Shown here: piece after piece, positions 1-5,967 of the stretch
How the letters are laid out: each line of letters opens with the position of its first letter
How positions within the stretch are numbered: the first letter of the stretch is position 1
Assembly: GCA_049970695.1 (NCBI GenBank)
Contig: JBMFML010000022.1
Location: 1 to 8,500 of the forward strand
Length of the DNA: 8,500 bases
DNA from: UBA285 sp049970695
GTDB taxonomy: Archaea; Thermoproteota; Thermoprotei_A; Sulfolobales; Desulfurococcaceae
Direction of reading: 5' to 3'
Notes under the pieces: generated by a model
Databases searched by the model: none
What the model was told of the DNA's origin: nothing
Seen by the model: only the letters and a program-made list of their open reading frames with translations
Program-made: the position numbers and the translations under genes

Positions 1-137
1 CTGCCAAGCCAGTAGCAGACCACGGCTGTGGAAGCGACTGTGGCCACTACGGGAGCTAGCACTGATAGCAGCGCTTCTATGCTCGTAGCATGAACCTCCG
101 CGTGGCTGCAGACTGCGCTGCCAATGACACCCTGCAC
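1..137 (-). CDS. Possible N-terminus of a membrane protein, cut by the left edge
   Basis: An open minus-strand frame starts at a GTG (135-137) and runs off the window start, giving about 45 residues. The first 20 or so are mixed and polar. From about residue 22 there is a hydrophobic stretch (ALLSVLAPVVATVASTAVV) that looks like a membrane segment or signal anchor. Codon choice resembles the neighbouring genes, and all three plus-strand frames here hit stops early. A TATA-like CTTTAGAG lies just upstream on the minus strand, but closer to the GTG than usual, so the exact start is uncertain. It would be divergent from the ChrA-type gene. I do not recognise the family, and the frame could be chance. 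Confidence 0.3.
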   Translation of the reverse strand, partial: MQGVIGSAVCSHAEVHATSIEALLSVLAPVVATVASTAVVCYWLG

Positions 138-238
138 TACACGGCCTCACAGCTCTAAAGCCCGTCGCCTTGACGATTCCGGGCTGCTTAATAGCTTTGG
201 GCTCGCTTACTTCTCGCGTGGGGTGCTGGGGCGTGGGC

Positions 239-793
239 GTGAGCGTTCTAGACTTGTTCTTGGAGTTCTTGAAGATAGGCCTTTTCATGTTTGGAGGAGG
301 CTACGGCGGCATAGCACTAATGTACAAAGAGCTCGTCGAGATAAACAAGTGGATTAGCGAAGACGAGTTCGTAAAGATGCTGGGCATTGCCGAGAGCACT
401 CCAGGCCCCATAGCCATTAACATGGCGACTTACGTGGGCTACAAGCTGTGCGGCCTGCCCGGCTCAATAGTAGCCACGCTGGGCGTCGTGATACCGCCCT
501 ACCTGGTAATCCTCGCCATAGCGTTGTTCTTGACGCAGTACATGGGCACCGAGGCGGCCAGAATAGTGTTCAGGGGCATTAACGCGGCCGTGGTGGCGCT
601 AATACTCTACGCACTAATAGCCGTTGGGAGGAGCGTCTTAATCAGGGAAAAGCCGCCCTTCGTGGACCTAGTCGCGCTAGCAATATTCATCGTGGCCTTC
701 GCCCTGCTCTACGCTGCGAGGCTGCACCCAATATACGTCATAGCAGTATCGGCGGGCCTGAGCGTTGCAGTAAAGCTCCTGCTAGGCGCTTGA
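239..793 (+). CDS. chrA: Short (single-domain) ChrA/CHR-family transporter
   Basis: A membrane transporter of the chromate ion transporter (CHR) family. Characterised members export chromate, sometimes with sulfate exchange; the real substrate of archaeal members is mostly unknown. The 184-residue product opens with the amphipathic start of a CHR domain, followed by the glycine motif FGGGYGG at about 18-24, then the second signature TPGPIAINMATYVGYK at about 54-69, and several hydrophobic segments to the C-terminus. Length fits a half-size family member, which normally works with a second half-size protein; no plus-strand partner is visible in 1-238. The start at GTG 239 is chosen because family homology begins there and a G-rich GGTG stretch lies upstream. 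An ATG at 170 would add 23 atypical residues. The gene ends four bases before the convergent CDF stop. Confidence 0.85.
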   Translation: MSVLDLFLEFLKIGLFMFGGGYGGIALMYKELVEINKWISEDEFVKMLGIAESTPGPIAINMATYVGYKLCGLPGSIVATLGVVIPPYLVILAIALFLTQYMGTEAARIVFRGINAAVVALILYALIAVGRSVLIREKPPFVDLVALAIFIVAFALLYAARLHPIYVIAVSAGLSVAVKLLLGA

Positions 794-801
794 GCGCCTA
801 G
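782..801. terminator. Perfect inverted repeat over two convergent stop codons
   Basis: CTAGGCGCT (782-790) and its exact reverse complement AGCGCCTAG (793-801) are separated by two bases. The repeat contains the TGA stop of the ChrA-type gene (791-793) and the TAG stop of the minus-strand CDF gene (complement of 798-800). Its position suggests a bidirectional RNA hairpin that separates or protects the ends of two convergent transcripts. No U-run follows on either strand, so ordinary archaeal U-tract termination is not evident and the terminator role is inferred. Confidence 0.45.
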
Positions 802-1691
802 TCCGTGTGGCCCCTCAGCGACTTAGCGCTAGCGGGCTCGACGTGGACTGTTGCCTCGTAGCCGAGCTCCCTTTTTAGTGCTTCTTCAATTGAGGTCGCC
901 ACTTCGTGGGCTTGCGAGAGCGTGAGCTCGTCGGGCAAGTGGACGTGTAGTGTTACTTCGACGTGGTCGCCGTACTTGTGGATGTGGATGTGGTGAACGC
1001 TAATGACCTCCGGCCTCGCGCTCTTCACTACGCTGACTATTTTCTCGATTTCTTCCTTGCTGGGCGCCTTGCCGAGCAAGTTGCTCGAAGACTCCAAGAC
1101 TATCTTCGCGCCCGTGGCAATTATGAGTGCCGAGACTACCAGCCCCATGGCGCCGTCAATCCACCAGTACGGGCTGCCCAGGATGAGCGCGAGGGCGAGC
1201 AGCGCGGTTACAGTGGCGTCGCTTCTGTGGTGCCATGCATCGCTCTTGATCAGCTCGGAGCGGTACTTCTTGCCGAGCTCGAAGGCCCACAATGCAAGGG
1301 CTTCTTTAATGGTTGCAGACATCAGCAAGACGGCTACTAGAGCCGGCGAGTAGACCAGGGGCTCTCCAGAGGCGAGCTTATTGTAGCTCGATGCTGCGAG
1401 CTCGTAGCCCGCAACGCACAAGAGCACGCCAACCACGATGGCTGCAATGTCCTCGGCCCTCCCGTGCCCAAATGGGTGCTTTTCATCGGGCTTCGAGTAG
1501 GCTGCCTTGAAGCCGAGCACTACAATAACAGAGGTCAGGCTATCCGAGAGCGTGTGCACGGAGTCGGCTACTACGGCTATAGAGCTGTACAGAACCCCAT
1601 AGTAGTACTTGACAATGAAGAGCAGGGTATTGACTACTATTGAGACAAGCCCCTCCAGGTAGCCTGCTTTCTTGCGCTCGTCTCTCAACAT
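798..1691 (-). CDS. Cation diffusion facilitator (CDF) metal efflux protein, zinc-type site
   Basis: A proton-coupled exporter of divalent metal ions in the cytoplasmic membrane, normally a homodimer. With the ATG at 1689-1691 the product has 297 residues, the usual CDF length. Site A is visible: H46-T-L-S-D50 in TM2 and H154-H-R-S-D158 in TM5, the HxxxD/HxxxD pattern typical of Zn (and Cd, Co) transporters rather than the DxxxD of Mn exporters. The conserved KHPFGHGRAED loop lies at about 71-81. The C-terminal cytoplasmic dimerisation domain is histidine-rich (VHHIHIHKYGDHVEV, then HVHLPDE and the AHE segment), consistent with metal sensing. The frame stays open to an ATG at 1811, but those 40 extra residues precede the point where family homology begins. 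TATA-like boxes lie at about 1748-1756 and 1850-1872. Substrate is inferred from the motif only. Confidence 0.92.
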   Translation of the reverse strand: MLRDERKKAGYLEGLVSIVVNTLLFIVKYYYGVLYSSIAVVADSVHTLSDSLTSVIVVLGFKAAYSKPDEKHPFGHGRAEDIAAIVVGVLLCVAGYELAASSYNKLASGEPLVYSPALVAVLLMSATIKEALALWAFELGKKYRSELIKSDAWHHRSDATVTALLALALILGSPYWWIDGAMGLVVSALIIATGAKIVLESSSNLLGKAPSKEEIEKIVSVVKSARPEVISVHHIHIHKYGDHVEVTLHVHLPDELTLSQAHEVATSIEEALKRELGYEATVHVEPASAKSLRGHTD

Positions 1692-1747
1692 CAATGAGCT
1701 CAGCCTTGCTAAGAAAATACAGCACGTCCTAAAAAAGCCGCAGAGAC

Positions 1748-1756
1748 CCTTATAGG
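1748..1756 (-). promoter_or_regulatory. Candidate TATA box for the CDF gene
   Basis: On the minus strand the sequence reads CCTATAAGG, an archaeal TATA-like element. Its centre is about 61 bases upstream of the preferred CDF ATG at 1691. That would place transcription start near 1725 and leave a leader of roughly 34 bases. It supports the shorter CDF start, because a transcript from here could not include the ATG at 1811. Confidence 0.35.
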
Positions 1757-1849
1757 CATGCACCGAGCCGCCAAGTTCACGCAGAAACCCGTGCCCGGCT
1801 CTACTAAACACGTGCTCGCCGCCTGGAGGGAGCGCGTGTAGCGCAAGCT

Positions 1850-1872
1850 TTATAGATCCATTATAGATCCAT
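1850..1872. repeat. Tandem 11-bp repeat (TTATAGATCCA x2) with TATA-like boxes
   Basis: TTATAGATCCA occurs at 1850-1860 and again at 1861-1871, with no gap and no mismatch. Eleven bases is about one helical turn, so the two copies would present the same DNA face. On the minus strand each copy reads as a TATA-like box (CTATAATGG, CTATAAAGC), facing the CDF gene. On the plus strand they read CTTTATAG and ATTATAG. It could be a duplicated promoter element or an operator for a metal-responsive repressor of the CDF gene. The repeat itself is certain; the function is inferred. Confidence 0.5.
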
Positions 1873-2090
1873 GTTGCATAACTACTCTTAGCCGAAGGGC
1901 AGGAGAACGTTCTTGGAGCGCGAGGCTACGGTGTGCCCACCTCCGGGGGGCTCGTGAACGCTCTTGAAGCTACACAGAGCCCTACGCTGCAAAGGCCCTC
2001 GAAGGGCGAAAATGGTGCTGAGCTGCGTTAAGAAACTGCTCGAGGAGTACCTGAAGACCGCGTGGTTTCCTTTGGAGGGCTGCTGCGGCC
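1873..2090. other. Gene-poor stretch between the CDF promoter and the GH4 gene
   Basis: No convincing gene fills this interval. Plus-strand frames are open in pieces: one from about 1885 to a TAA near 2030, another from about 1953 through the small ORF described separately. None has a recognisable product, and several use codons unlike the real genes nearby. A palindromic GGCCCTCGAAGGGC-like segment is present near 1994-2007. The stretch could be plain spacer, a non-coding RNA, or the decayed remains of a gene. Confidence 0.4.
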
Positions 2091-2098
2091 TCAGCTGA
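2012..2098 (+). CDS. Possible 28-residue small ORF overlapping the GH4 3' end
   Basis: An ATG at 2012 opens 28 codons ending in TGA at 2096-2098 and overlaps the last eight bases of the convergent GH4 gene. The peptide begins MVLSCVKKLLEEYLKTAW and has three cysteines. An amphipathic helix-like segment is followed by LEGCCGLS. The frame is open upstream to about 1953, so it might instead be the tail of a decayed gene. There is no clear ribosome site. I do not recognise it, and chance is quite possible. Confidence 0.2.
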   Translation: MVLSCVKKLLEEYLKTAWFPLEGCCGLS

Positions 2099-3602
2099 AG
2101 TGCTTAGCCATTTCCTCGCTGCCGGGCGTCTTGAGGATCGCGTCTATTGCCTCTTCAACCTGCTTCGTGGACTTCGTCCTGGGGTCTACTATTAGCCAGT
2201 TGAAGAGGTGGTCTCTGCCGCCTGCTAAGAACGCCTCAATAGCCCACTCCGCCCTCACGAGCCTCGGCATTATCACGTACTTGTGTATCTTGCTCGGCAG
2301 GCTCGTGGAGGCGAGGGGCTCTACGCCCCTGCTGCTGACCCTGGCTGGCACTTCTACTACTACGTCGCTGGGGACTCCGTGGAGGGCGCCTCTGTTCGCG
2401 GTGTTTACTTGTATGGGCACTCGGATGCTGCCAAAGGGCGTTCTCAGCAAGTAGCCGTCTTTCTCCTTGCCGGCTACTATGGCCTCTACGATTTCAACGA
2501 GGGACTCGCCGCTGGGCCTCGGCGGGTACTTGGATGTCAGGGGCCTCGACAGGTCGAACACGGCCCTCGCGAGCTCCTTTGTCCTCTGCCTCAAGCGAGC
2601 CAAGTACATTGACCAGCCTATCTCCGAGTCGGGGCCTCCAAATGGCCCATACCAGTACTGCTTCGTCTTCAGGTCCCAGTGGTACTTCCAAGTACCACCC
2701 CTCACGGCGTCTCCAATGGGGAGGAGCCCGTAGGTCTTGTACATGTCTATGGCCGCTGGCGCCAGCTCTATGTCGAATGGGTCTGAAGTGTACTCCCTCC
2801 AAACCTTCCAGTAGCGCTCAGAGTCCTCCTCGATCCAGTCGTCTAGGTACTTGTAGGCGTCCTCGCCCTTGTACTTGAACTTGGTGAGCCATATTACGTG
2901 GTTGAAGCCGACCATTTCTACCTCGAGCTCGCCGAAGTCCAGGGCCTTGGATATTGCCGCGTAGCACTCTGGCCTCCCAGCAGCGCACTCCGCGACCACG
3001 TCAATGCCCCTTTCCTTCGCGAGCCTCATTCCCAACGCTAGGACTGCTGACCAGAGGTAGCCGAGGTGACCGTGGCAGAGCCCGATGTGCCTGACTTTTG
3101 TCTTCCTGGTTGCGAGAGTGCCGAGCTCGAAGACGGGGTTCGCCACGTTGATAAACCACGCATTAGGCGCCAGCTCCTCGATGTCCCTCGCTATCTCCAT
3201 GAACAGCTTGAACTGGTAGTAGCCCCATATAGTGTGGTAGTCTGAGACGTAGTTCCACTCAACGCTGTTAATCCCCCTGTAGTACCCGTGCCTCTCCGAG
3301 ACCTCTCTTAGCATTTCGTAGTAGCCGTGGCCCTTCGCCATGGCAGAGTTCACGACGAAGTCCGCGTCTCTAATCGCCTCCCTCCTATCAGTGGTCTTGT
3401 AGGCCCTCGCGCCCACGCCGAGCTCTTCTACGTATCGCTTTGCAAACCCGTAGATCACCTCGAGCCTCCAGGGGTCTACGTCCATTAGCCAGATGTCCAC
3501 GACGTTCTTCAAGCTCTCGTTGATAAGCAAGTCCACGACTATAGCACTAGACCAGACAGCGCTGCCAGCCCCTATAAACGCTACCTTGACCCTCTCCCCC
3601 AT
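2091..3602 (-). CDS. Family GH4 glycosidase, CHGH type; probable alpha-glucuronidase/galacturonidase
   Basis: A cytoplasmic glycoside hydrolase of family 4, which cleaves glycosides by an NAD+ redox-assisted elimination needing Mn2+ or a similar metal. The 503-residue product has an N-terminal Rossmann motif (GAGSAVW, 11-17), a dinucleotide segment with D41, the INVANP motif (151-156), the metal-site cysteine in GLCHGH (174-179), GFNH (232-235) with the second metal ligand H235, and YGLLPIGDAVR (291-301), typical of the alpha-glycosidase branch. From memory of the literature, CHEV marks alpha-glucosidases, CHSV alpha-galactosidases and CHGx alpha-glucuronidases; the CHGH here therefore favours a uronidase. 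A GGTG ribosome site sits about ten bases before the ATG. It is slightly longer than many GH4 enzymes. The MscS-like gene lies 86 bases upstream on the same strand. Confidence 0.9.
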   Translation of the reverse strand: MGERVKVAFIGAGSAVWSSAIVVDLLINESLKNVVDIWLMDVDPWRLEVIYGFAKRYVEELGVGARAYKTTDRREAIRDADFVVNSAMAKGHGYYEMLREVSERHGYYRGINSVEWNYVSDYHTIWGYYQFKLFMEIARDIEELAPNAWFINVANPVFELGTLATRKTKVRHIGLCHGHLGYLWSAVLALGMRLAKERGIDVVAECAAGRPECYAAISKALDFGELEVEMVGFNHVIWLTKFKYKGEDAYKYLDDWIEEDSERYWKVWREYTSDPFDIELAPAAIDMYKTYGLLPIGDAVRGGTWKYHWDLKTKQYWYGPFGGPDSEIGWSMYLARLRQRTKELARAVFDLSRPLTSKYPPRPSGESLVEIVEAIVAGKEKDGYLLRTPFGSIRVPIQVNTANRGALHGVPSDVVVEVPARVSSRGVEPLASTSLPSKIHKYVIMPRLVRAEWAIEAFLAGGRDHLFNWLIVDPRTKSTKQVEEAIDAILKTPGSEEMAKHFS

Positions 3603-3636
3603 ATTAGCACCACTAGCGGAGGAGGGAGGCCCCAGC

Positions 3637-3646
3637 TAAAAAAGTG
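3637..3646 (-). terminator. T6 tract after the MscS-like gene; may double as GH4 promoter
   Basis: On the minus strand this reads CACTTTTTTA, 43 bases after the MscS-like stop. U-rich tracts of this kind terminate archaeal transcription. The same ten bases occur on the plus strand after the encapsulin gene (5923-5932). The tract is also about 38 bases before the GH4 ATG, so the TTTTTTA could serve as a TATA-like element for GH4. Both roles are inferred. Confidence 0.4.
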
Positions 3647-3688
3647 AGTAAAGGGGGGTTTGGAGAGCTAGGACTTGCTCGCCAGGCT

Positions 3689-4324
3689 TTACTTCTCGGC
3701 TCTCTTTCTTATGACTATCTTCTGCCCTACTATCATGCTGCTTGGTATTAAGACTTCTAGGCCGTCTTTTCTCGTGACAATTGTGAACATTGTTGTTATG
3801 TCCTTGACTGTGACTTCCGATTCTCCAGCTACGTCGACTACGTCGTTGATTTTGAAGGGCCTTGCTAGTAGCAGGAACATGCCTGCCACGGCCTGTCCAA
3901 GCACTTGCTGCGTTGCAAAGCCAACGACCAAGCCTATGAAGCCGCCCAGCGCTACTCCAGCCGCGCCGCCGGCTACTCCACCAGCTATGCCTGCCAGCAG
4001 CGCGCCGAGTCCCAGTATCTTGATCATGCTCCTAACAGCGGCTGCTGTTGAGGGCCCGTACTTGGGCTTGAGCATGGCGTAGAACATGCTGGCCACGGCG
4101 CTGACTATTAACCAGCCCAGTACTAGCAAGACTATGATGTAGACGTATACCGCGTAGTCTCGCAGCACTAAAATGCCGTACAGCCCTGTTGCCTCAGCTA
4201 TCATTGGAACGCCCTGCGTGAAGAACCACTGTATGATGCCCAGTACTACTGCCGTCAAAATAGCGTACACTACTACTCTTGCAAGTGCTTTTCCAACGGT
4301 GTCCTCGGCGCTCACGAACGCCAC
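3689..4324 (-). CDS. Compact MscS-like mechanosensitive channel
   Basis: A small-conductance mechanosensitive channel-like membrane protein, expected to open under membrane tension and release solutes on osmotic downshift. Numbering from the TTG at 4327 (212 residues), hydrophobic helices lie at about 15-36 and 58-86. A glycine/alanine-rich pore helix runs about 112-155 (GGVAGGAAGVALGGFIG segment), followed by the hallmark RPF (156-158) and KINDVVDVAG. The beta domain follows, with VKDITTMFTIVTRKDG and IPSS where most relatives have IPN. The protein stops soon after IVIRKRAEK, so it lacks the C-terminal alpha/beta cage of E. coli MscS (286 residues). The start is TTG 4327 or the adjoining GTG 4324. 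A TATA-like box centred near 4356 puts transcription start at about 4329, implying an almost leaderless message. Confidence 0.82.
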   Translation of the reverse strand: MAFVSAEDTVGKALARVVVYAILTAVVLGIIQWFFTQGVPMIAEATGLYGILVLRDYAVYVYIIVLLVLGWLIVSAVASMFYAMLKPKYGPSTAAAVRSMIKILGLGALLAGIAGGVAGGAAGVALGGFIGLVVGFATQQVLGQAVAGMFLLLARPFKINDVVDVAGESEVTVKDITTMFTIVTRKDGLEVLIPSSMIVGQKIVIRKRAEK

Positions 4325-4327
4325 CAA

Positions 4328-4433
4328 GTGCTCATATCACCAAGAAGCTGGGTTTAAAAACCTTATAGTCGCTCATTGAGTTTGAAAAACTAACTAAAGA
4401 CTTAAATGCGCGACCATCCTGGTTAGAAAGTGG
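4328..4433. promoter_or_regulatory. Divergent promoter region, MscS-like gene versus encapsulin unit
   Basis: This AT-rich gap separates two divergent transcripts. For the minus strand, TTTTTAAACC (forward 4351-4360) is a TATA-like box about 27 bases from the expected start of the MscS-like message. For the plus strand, an A-rich BRE-like AAAGA followed by CTTAAATG (4401-4408) is centred about 30 bases before the GTG at 4434, which fits a leaderless or near-leaderless message. A second TTATAG at 4363-4368 may be another plus-strand box. No clear operator palindrome was seen. Confidence 0.55.
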
Positions 4434-4778
4434 GTGAGTGTGGTGCCCCTCTGGAAGTGCGAGGTCTGCGGACTAGTGTACGAGGGCCCCGAGCCGCCGG
4501 AGAAGTGCCCCAAGTGCGGCGCACCCAGGGAGAAGTTCAAGCAGCTGGCCAGGGAAGCGGAAGAACTCGTGTTGAGGTCTAGGTACACAAACTACTTGCA
4601 CATGAAGGCCTACGCGCTCCTCGAAGAACTCCTCAAAGTAGCCGAGGAGGGCTTAAAGGACAACCTAGACCCTAGCTGCTACAAGATATTCACCGAGGAA
4701 AAGGAGTTCGCGCTGTTGACGATGCAGAAGATCAAGGCAGAGCTAGAAGCGCACATGAAGAAGGGTAAGTGGGGCTAG
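4434..4778 (+). CDS. Rubredoxin-like domain fused to a helical domain, first gene of the encapsulin unit
   Basis: A 114-residue protein. Residues 7-31 form a rubredoxin-like metal knuckle, WKCEVCG then CPKCGAP, with cysteines 9, 12, 25 and 28. This short spacing matches the C-terminal iron site of rubrerythrins rather than full-length rubredoxins. Such sites carry one iron and pass single electrons; zinc is also possible. Residues 33-110 are charged and strongly helical, probably two long helices broken near DNLDPSC (76-82), with one further cysteine (C82). I do not recognise that second domain, and the usual rubrerythrin ExxH diiron pairs are not evident. The start could be GTG 4434, 4440 or 4443; the promoter distance favours 4434. 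The encapsulin gene follows after 21 bases, so the two are probably cotranscribed. No encapsulin targeting peptide is evident at the C-terminus. Confidence 0.82.
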   Translation: MSVVPLWKCEVCGLVYEGPEPPEKCPKCGAPREKFKQLAREAEELVLRSRYTNYLHMKAYALLEELLKVAEEGLKDNLDPSCYKIFTEEKEFALLTMQKIKAELEAHMKKGKWG

Positions 4779-4799
4779 CCCCGCCGCAGCTGCACTGGG

Positions 4800-5894
4800 A
4801 TGAGCTCCGTGCTGAGCAAGCACCCACTAGAAATACCCCCAGGCAAGAAGCTGACTAGAGAAGAGCTGCTAGACGCCCTTCGCCTCTCAATAATAGCGGA
4901 ACTAGACGCAGTAAGCCTGTACCTCCAGATAGCGAGGGCTACCGACGACGAGAAGGCGAGAAAGGTATTCGAAGAAGTGGCGAGAGAGGAAAAGACCCAC
5001 GTTGGCGAGTTCCTCGCCCTCCTCAAGAGCTACGACCCGCAGCAAGCTGAGGAGCTCGCGAAAGGCGCTAGGGAAGTCGAAGAGCTAACGGGCTTGAGGG
5101 CGCCGAATTCTGCCAGCGAGAAGCCTGCGGCTCAAGGCGTGGAAGCGGCGTTCGAGAAGCTCGTTGAATCCGAGGTCAAGAAGCTCGTAGACGAGTCCAG
5201 AGTGCTGGTCAAGAAGCTGCCAGTACTCCACGTCGGCAGGGGCGTCGAGGCTGTGCCCGTAGAAGTCGTGAGAGAAGGCTCTGTTGAGAGGACTATTGCA
5301 CCCCTCTGCGAAGTCTCAGCCGTCTTCAGGGTTTCTCAGAGAGCACTTGACTACTACCTTAGAGAGAAGAAGCAAGCAGAGCTCGCAGAGGCGTACTACG
5401 CGGCCGCTCAGCTCGCCCTTGGCGAGGAAAAAATGGTTGCCGAGGCCCTCCTCGGCGGGGCTGGAGTCAAGCTGCCCATGGGCTCGTGGGACGAGCCAGG
5501 GCAGTCGGTGCAGGACATCGCGAAGGCCGTCTCCGAGCTCTTGAAAAATGGAGCTAGAAAGCCCCTCGTGCTACTCCTCAGCCCAGCGAGGTATGCCAAG
5601 CTACTGGCTGTGAGCGAGAAGACCGGCGTGACGGACCTCGAGAGAATTAAGGCCCTCGTCGACGAAGTAGTGTACGCGAGCACTATTCCAGATGATAAGG
5701 CCATACTGCTATCGGCTACTCGCGACGTCCTAGACGTAGTCTATGGAGGCAACGCCGAAGTAGACTACATAGGACCGGAGGACGGGTTCCACAAGTTTAG
5801 GGTCTGGAGCACCCTTGCTGTCAGGCTGAGAGACCCGCGTAGAGTAGCGTTACTGTCAGCAACAAGTACTCAGCAAACACCGCAAGCAAAGTAG
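4800..5894 (+). CDS. enc: Encapsulin shell protein with fused N-terminal ferritin-like domain
   Basis: A self-assembling HK97-fold protein expected to build an icosahedral nanocompartment that stores oxidised iron. The 364 residues divide into two parts. Residues 18-95 are a ferritin-like two-helix domain with E34 and E64-K-T-H67; the 30-residue E-to-E spacing and ExxH match encapsulated ferritins, where paired subunits form the ferroxidase site. After a linker (about 97-113), residues 114-352 are a family 1 encapsulin domain. It includes the amphipathic N-terminal helix, TIAPLCEVSAVFRVSQRALD, the KPLVLLLSPARYAKLL segment, the E/DEVVYASTIPDDKAILLS region and the final VDYIGPEDGFHKFRVWSTLAVRLRDPRRVALL region. 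The architecture and size resemble the P. furiosus fused encapsulin (about 345 residues). Fusion places the enzyme in the lumen with no separate targeting peptide. The ATG has no strong ribosome site, so expression probably depends on coupling with the upstream gene. Confidence 0.95.
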   Translation: MSSVLSKHPLEIPPGKKLTREELLDALRLSIIAELDAVSLYLQIARATDDEKARKVFEEVAREEKTHVGEFLALLKSYDPQQAEELAKGAREVEELTGLRAPNSASEKPAAQGVEAAFEKLVESEVKKLVDESRVLVKKLPVLHVGRGVEAVPVEVVREGSVERTIAPLCEVSAVFRVSQRALDYYLREKKQAELAEAYYAAAQLALGEEKMVAEALLGGAGVKLPMGSWDEPGQSVQDIAKAVSELLKNGARKPLVLLLSPARYAKLLAVSEKTGVTDLERIKALVDEVVYASTIPDDKAILLSATRDVLDVVYGGNAEVDYIGPEDGFHKFRVWSTLAVRLRDPRRVALLSATSTQQTPQAK

Positions 5895-5922
5895 TGGGGA
5901 AAAGGGAAGCCGGGTCTAGGCC

Positions 5923-5932
5923 CACTTTTTTA
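5923..5932 (+). terminator. T6 tract after the encapsulin gene
   Basis: CACTTTTTTA lies 29 bases after the encapsulin stop, in the 73-base gap before the convergent isomerase-like gene. A U-rich tract is the normal archaeal termination signal. A weak GGGTC/GGCCC pairing just upstream (5912-5923) has too small a loop to be convincing. The minus-strand transcript from the right has T4C4 runs in the same gap. Confidence 0.5.
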
Positions 5933-5967
5933 CCTGCCCCCTCCTCCCCTACGCACTCCCCGCGCCT

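Noticed and set aside
170..238. Twenty-three extra residues on the ChrA-type protein from ATG 170
   Set aside because: The stretch is unlike the conserved CHR-domain start, and a TATA-like TTAATAG lies within it.
963..1510. Plus-strand open frames opposite the CDF gene
   Set aside because: They lie antisense to a gene with clear metal-site motifs and have no recognisable product.
1692..1811. Forty-residue N-terminal extension of the CDF protein from an ATG at 1811
   Set aside because: Family homology begins after the ATG at 1691, and a TATA-like box at about 1752 lies inside the extension.
2494..2802. Long alternative frames inside the GH4 gene on both strands
   Set aside because: They are arginine/proline-rich shadows of a well-supported GH4 gene that is conserved over its full length.
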